A stretch of DNA of 10,894 bases, from the NCBI GenBank assembly GCA_003024985.2, contig PXIH01S0019683.1. The stretch is one strand, 5' to 3'. Positions 7,806-10,894 of this stretch are shown here, piece by piece (positions within the stretch are counted from its first letter, which is position 1; every line of letters begins with the position of its first letter). A model generated the notes under the pieces. It was not told the origin of the DNA. It saw only the letters and a program-made list of their open reading frames with translations, and made no database searches. A program made the position numbers and the translations under genes. This DNA comes from Euperipatoides rowelli. Taxonomy: Eukaryota > Onychophora > Udeonychophora > Euonychophora > Peripatopsidae.

Positions 7806-8928
7806 AACCACTACTAGCCTTTTAGACTTATTTTAGACAAATGATGTGAACTCTGTGTTTTATAGCATTTAGATTTTAAAAGAAATTACATTCAAATTGG
7901 ATAAAAAATAAAACTAACAGCCTAACTGAAATAGTAAAAATTGCCTATATAATTTATTTACCAAACTATTACTGGGACGCTTGCTGTAAGAAAAATATGA
8001 GGAAAACAATATTGTGTGGATTGTTTGACACAACAATACAAGAGAGGACAATCTGTAACAGGGTCATGATTCTACCCCCAATAGGAGTACAATCATGCCC
8101 ATGTCACAAGAATCACAGCAGAGGTTACCAGGACCATTTTTGAGCTAAAGCTCAAAGGAGCTCCCAAAGGAGAAGCTTGCTAGGCAGACTCCCCGAATTC
8201 TGCACAAATTATTATCACTAACATTATGTATAACTATAGGTTATTATCTACCTTATTATTGCTATCATTATTTACTGTTACTAACAATAAATATATCATG
8301 ATGAAAGCATTTGTTGAAAAAGCTCTTCGGCTATGTGAAAAGACACAAAGCATTCCAACCCCCCTTATTTTTACTCACATTGCTTAATGGATAAGTTAAA
8401 TGGCAAAACAGTAAAGTGAACAATTGTAAGATTTAAAACATTGGTAAGAAAAATTACTTAAAAAAATGTGTATGTAATTAAATGATTTTGACTCTGGAAA
8501 GACTGAAATAACTTAGCTTAGGCTAACCGAATGAAAAATATAAGCATTTATTCAATTCCATTTTTGATTTATCCTTTGCCTTAAATTGACCTAAATTGAA
8601 AGAAGTTAACACCTTTTTACAAAAGAAAGGTAATAAGCAAAATGAAATTTTCTTTTCACAATTTAGGAAACAACTTAAGGTTCAAAAACTAATATTAATA
8701 AATTAGCTTCGCTGAGCAAAAAAATAGGTTTTAAATTTATATAACAGGCACTAGCTAATGGGCCACTCCTAACTGATGGGAATTATGAAAAAAAAAGATT
8801 AGATGGTAAAAATTTAGCCTTTTCTGGATTTTGCGTTGGTTAATAAAAAAATTGACTTACAAAAACTATATACTGCTGAAGACCATGTAGTGGGAGCTGG
8901 AACTTGAGTGAGGAAGGAGTGATGACAA
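7806..8928. other. Spacer, no gene seen
   Basis: This is AT-rich spacer with a somewhat more G/C-containing patch at about 8060-8200. That patch holds a TTTGAGC-TAAA-GCTCAAA hairpin (8139-8156) followed by the GGAGCTCC palindrome (8157-8164). The patch has no open frame worth calling in either strand and no tRNA-like boxes. It may be a fragment of an unknown repeat. Confidence 0.55.
8139..8156. repeat. Perfect 7-bp hairpin
   Basis: TTTGAGC and GCTCAAA form a perfect inverted repeat around a TAAA loop, directly followed by GGAGCTCC. No T tract follows, and a terminator role is not relevant in this setting. Confidence 0.7.
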
Positions 8929-9033
8929 TTAGGATGGAATCAACTTATGGTATTTCTGGAACAATCTAGGTTAACGGCCACTTCCAGTACAAGATGGCCA
9001 ACTTTTGGTCTTGTTTTTTAAATGTAGGCTATA
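8929..9033 (+). repeat. 105-bp direct repeat, copy 2 (isolated)
   Basis: This copy is 104/105 identical to 7234-7338 but lies about 1.7 kb downstream, outside the main array. It is flanked by unrelated sequence, except for ATGACA at 8922-8927, which also precedes copy 1 after a 10-base length difference. No inverted termini or target duplication are visible around it. It looks like a recently copied or converted satellite fragment, whereas neighbouring units of the main array are much more diverged from each other. Confidence 0.95.
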
Positions 9034-10894
9034 TTGCAGCAGGAACAAACTGTAAACAGTTTGTAAAATTTAATAAATGTAAGTGGAAAGTACATATTGA
9101 GAACTAAAAATGGAAAAAAAAGTTCAGGAACATTATCCTGAGAAAATTAGTTGGAACAGCGGTTTGATTTTTTTAAAGTAGTTACAGCAGCAGCAAGTGG
9201 AATTATTAATTGCAGGGATTTTTGATAATCAAGGGAAATGATGTGGTAGGTACAGGAGAAGGGGAGTAACAGCTTCGGCAAGGATTTCATGGAGGTTCAA
9301 ATTTAGTCAGCCTGTGTGCCACCAGTTAATGATATTTCAGGGCTTTCGAGGATCATGATAGAGTCTTCTAAGTCAGTGCATACTTCAGTGTTATTCCAGC
9401 GGACAAAATCACGCACCACTCACTGGTCAGCAGGACACAATGGTGTTTAAAAAATTCTCCATTCATATTTAATAGATTGACCAAGATCTCAAGTGACAAG
9501 ATTCTTGGTATGGAAGGAAAAACGCTTAAACATCCTGAATTTCTTTGAGAAAGAGCTTGTGTAATATTTAAAAATTAAAAAAAAAATATAGAGTTGGAGT
9601 AACAAAATTTAAATTATTGGTTGTAAAAAGAATAACATCCGCTCCAATAAGACGAAAAGAAGGGGTGAAAATGAATAAATTAACAATATGCAGCCAATTA
9701 TATACTGAATGGAATTTGATTGAATTTTCTAAAGTTTTTAAGGTATGCTTGATCCTGGTAAGGCTATCAGGGAAATTCCCTAATTATAGTGCCATCCTGT
9801 ATCAGGGTCCTATTATATTTCTCAGCATGCGGTAAAAGTTGAGAACAATGGTCCAATTTTACACATAGATAGCCTACTGTAGGCCTATTTGAAATAAAAT
9901 AAAGTCAAACAATTTTAAATGGTTTAATCCAGAAAAGACTAACAATGAGTTAATAAAAATTAAAATACATAAATCCAGGAAAAGGTTTTAAAAAGCTTTT
10001 AGAAAAAGAGCAGAGATTTTAACTCATATTTCTTGTTTTATAGAAGTGAATGAAAATTCAGGTGTGGCTGTTACATTTCCCTAGGTATGATTCATACTTT
10101 AAGATTAACAATCACCGTGCCTGTTTATGGTTAGGAAAAAAATGCCTGTAAGACAGCAACTTCTAGAAGTCAAAAATGTCTGGAGATACATGGTACCAGA
10201 ATGAATAAAGTTACAAGTTAACTGGAGATTTGAAATTACTCCTTTAAGAACGTGTCACTTACCAGTTACTATGGCTGATTGAAATAAACAAAAGAAGGTT
10301 GACTTTTTCTTTCTAGGCAAAGTCTGCTAAAATCTTTAAATTAAGTTTAAAAATAAAACTGGTAATTAAAAATTAAAACAGGAAACATGTTTACATTCCT
10401 GCTCGGCTAGTATGAAATTATTAATATTAAAGGTTCCAGTAAAGATAAAAACTGCCACATGGTAATTAAAAAAAACTTTCAAAATCCAAAAATGTCATAT
10501 CATATGCCAAATTTACACATATTTTTATAATTGCCCTGTAAAATGCCGATCAAAAGTGCATTTCTGATTAAAAGTTCAGCCCCTAAATTTGGGTAAACAA
10601 GTGTTTAAGAGCTTAGTTGCCGACTAAAGGTGCATTACCATTTTTTTTTACACTTTTAGCCATTTCTAAGAAAGACTTGAATATCCAAGTAATGGTGCAC
10701 CCGTTTTTCTACATTTGATCGTTTTTTAACAAGGTCGCAAGTAAAAATATATATAATAAATTTATTTATTTTAATTAATAACGTCCAGGGAATAATTTAC
10801 TATGAAAAATTGGTCATTTGCTAAACAATGCACCATTATGCATAGCAACAGTAGCTATACATTTTTTTTTATTTGCTTTTTGTCATTTTTTTTT
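9034..10894. other. AT-rich spacer, no gene seen
   Basis: No recognisable coding or RNA gene is present. The open stretch at 9617-9835 (72 codons; an in-frame ATG lies at 9671) matches no family I know and has no visible signal or domain. A less A/T-rich patch at about 9240-9450 is interrupted by stops on both strands. TAGCCTACTGTAGGCCTA lies at 9870-9887. Short GATYAAAAGT words and an inverted TAATGGTGCA pair occur at 10548-10838. The window ends in T-rich DNA. Confidence 0.6.
9045..9064. repeat. Perfect 9-bp inverted repeat, 2-base loop
   Basis: ACAAACTGT and ACAGTTTGT flank an AA spacer, giving a near-palindrome of 20 bases. It begins 12 bases after the isolated 105-bp satellite copy ends. 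Any link between the two is speculative. Confidence 0.8.

Noticed and set aside
9240-9450. Less AT-rich patch as a coding exon
   Set aside because: Translation in all frames is interrupted by stops or gives no recognisable protein, and splice-like borders are not convincing.
9617-9835. 72-codon plus-strand open stretch
   Set aside because: No recognised domain and a non-ATG first codon. A decayed or short unknown gene cannot be excluded but is not supported.
10255-10268. Minus-strand GTAAGTG string as a splice donor
   Set aside because: Donor-like strings are common, and no exon or open frame lies upstream of it.
1-10894. A new defence, phage or other multi-gene system
   Set aside because: There are no adjacent intact genes, no operon spacing, no direct-repeat/spacer array and no phage or plasmid functions. 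The composition and repeats are those of animal non-coding DNA.

Overview
The window looks like non-coding, AT-rich DNA (roughly 70% A+T by eye) from an animal genome. No open reading frame is long enough or similar enough to a known protein to be called a working gene. I saw no rRNA, tRNA, CRISPR array or bacterial operon structure. The best clues to the host are its repeats: a decayed RTE-like non-LTR retrotransposon of the 'endonuclease-reverse transcriptase' kind common in arthropods and other invertebrates, a short hAT-type DNA transposon, an ETS/YY1-like (CACTTCCGG / AAGATGGCC) satellite, and a recurring TAGGCCTA word. An invertebrate, possibly an arthropod, is my best guess. The sequence does not settle the species.

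Layout. Bases 1-1164 are AT-rich spacer. Bases about 1165-3062 hold the 3' two thirds of a LINE on the minus strand. Its reverse transcriptase and C-terminal domain can still be read in pieces, but stops, frameshifts and a deletion over the catalytic FADD motif have broken it. A 420-bp non-autonomous hAT element (2426-2845) sits inside the LINE, with matching terminal inverted repeats and a 7/8 target-site duplication. Removing it rejoins the reverse transcriptase frame. Bases 3090-3600 are richer in CpG than the rest and carry a consensus splice-donor string on the minus strand, but no gene can be shown. Bases 3601-4640 are AT-rich spacer.

Bases 4641 to about 4957 are a three-copy tandem repeat with a period of about 112 bp. 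Bases 4974-6990 are AT-rich spacer with homopolymer tracts. Bases about 7003-7805 are a degenerate satellite with a period of about 153 bp in its clearest part. A 105-bp piece of one unit (7234-7338) recurs at 8929-9033 with a single mismatch. The rest, to 10894, is AT-rich spacer with a few small palindromes.

There is no evidence of genes working together. The window is a layered record of transposition, decay and local duplication. The clearest event order is LINE insertion followed by hAT insertion into it. The nearly identical satellite copy points to a recent duplication or to sequence homogenisation.
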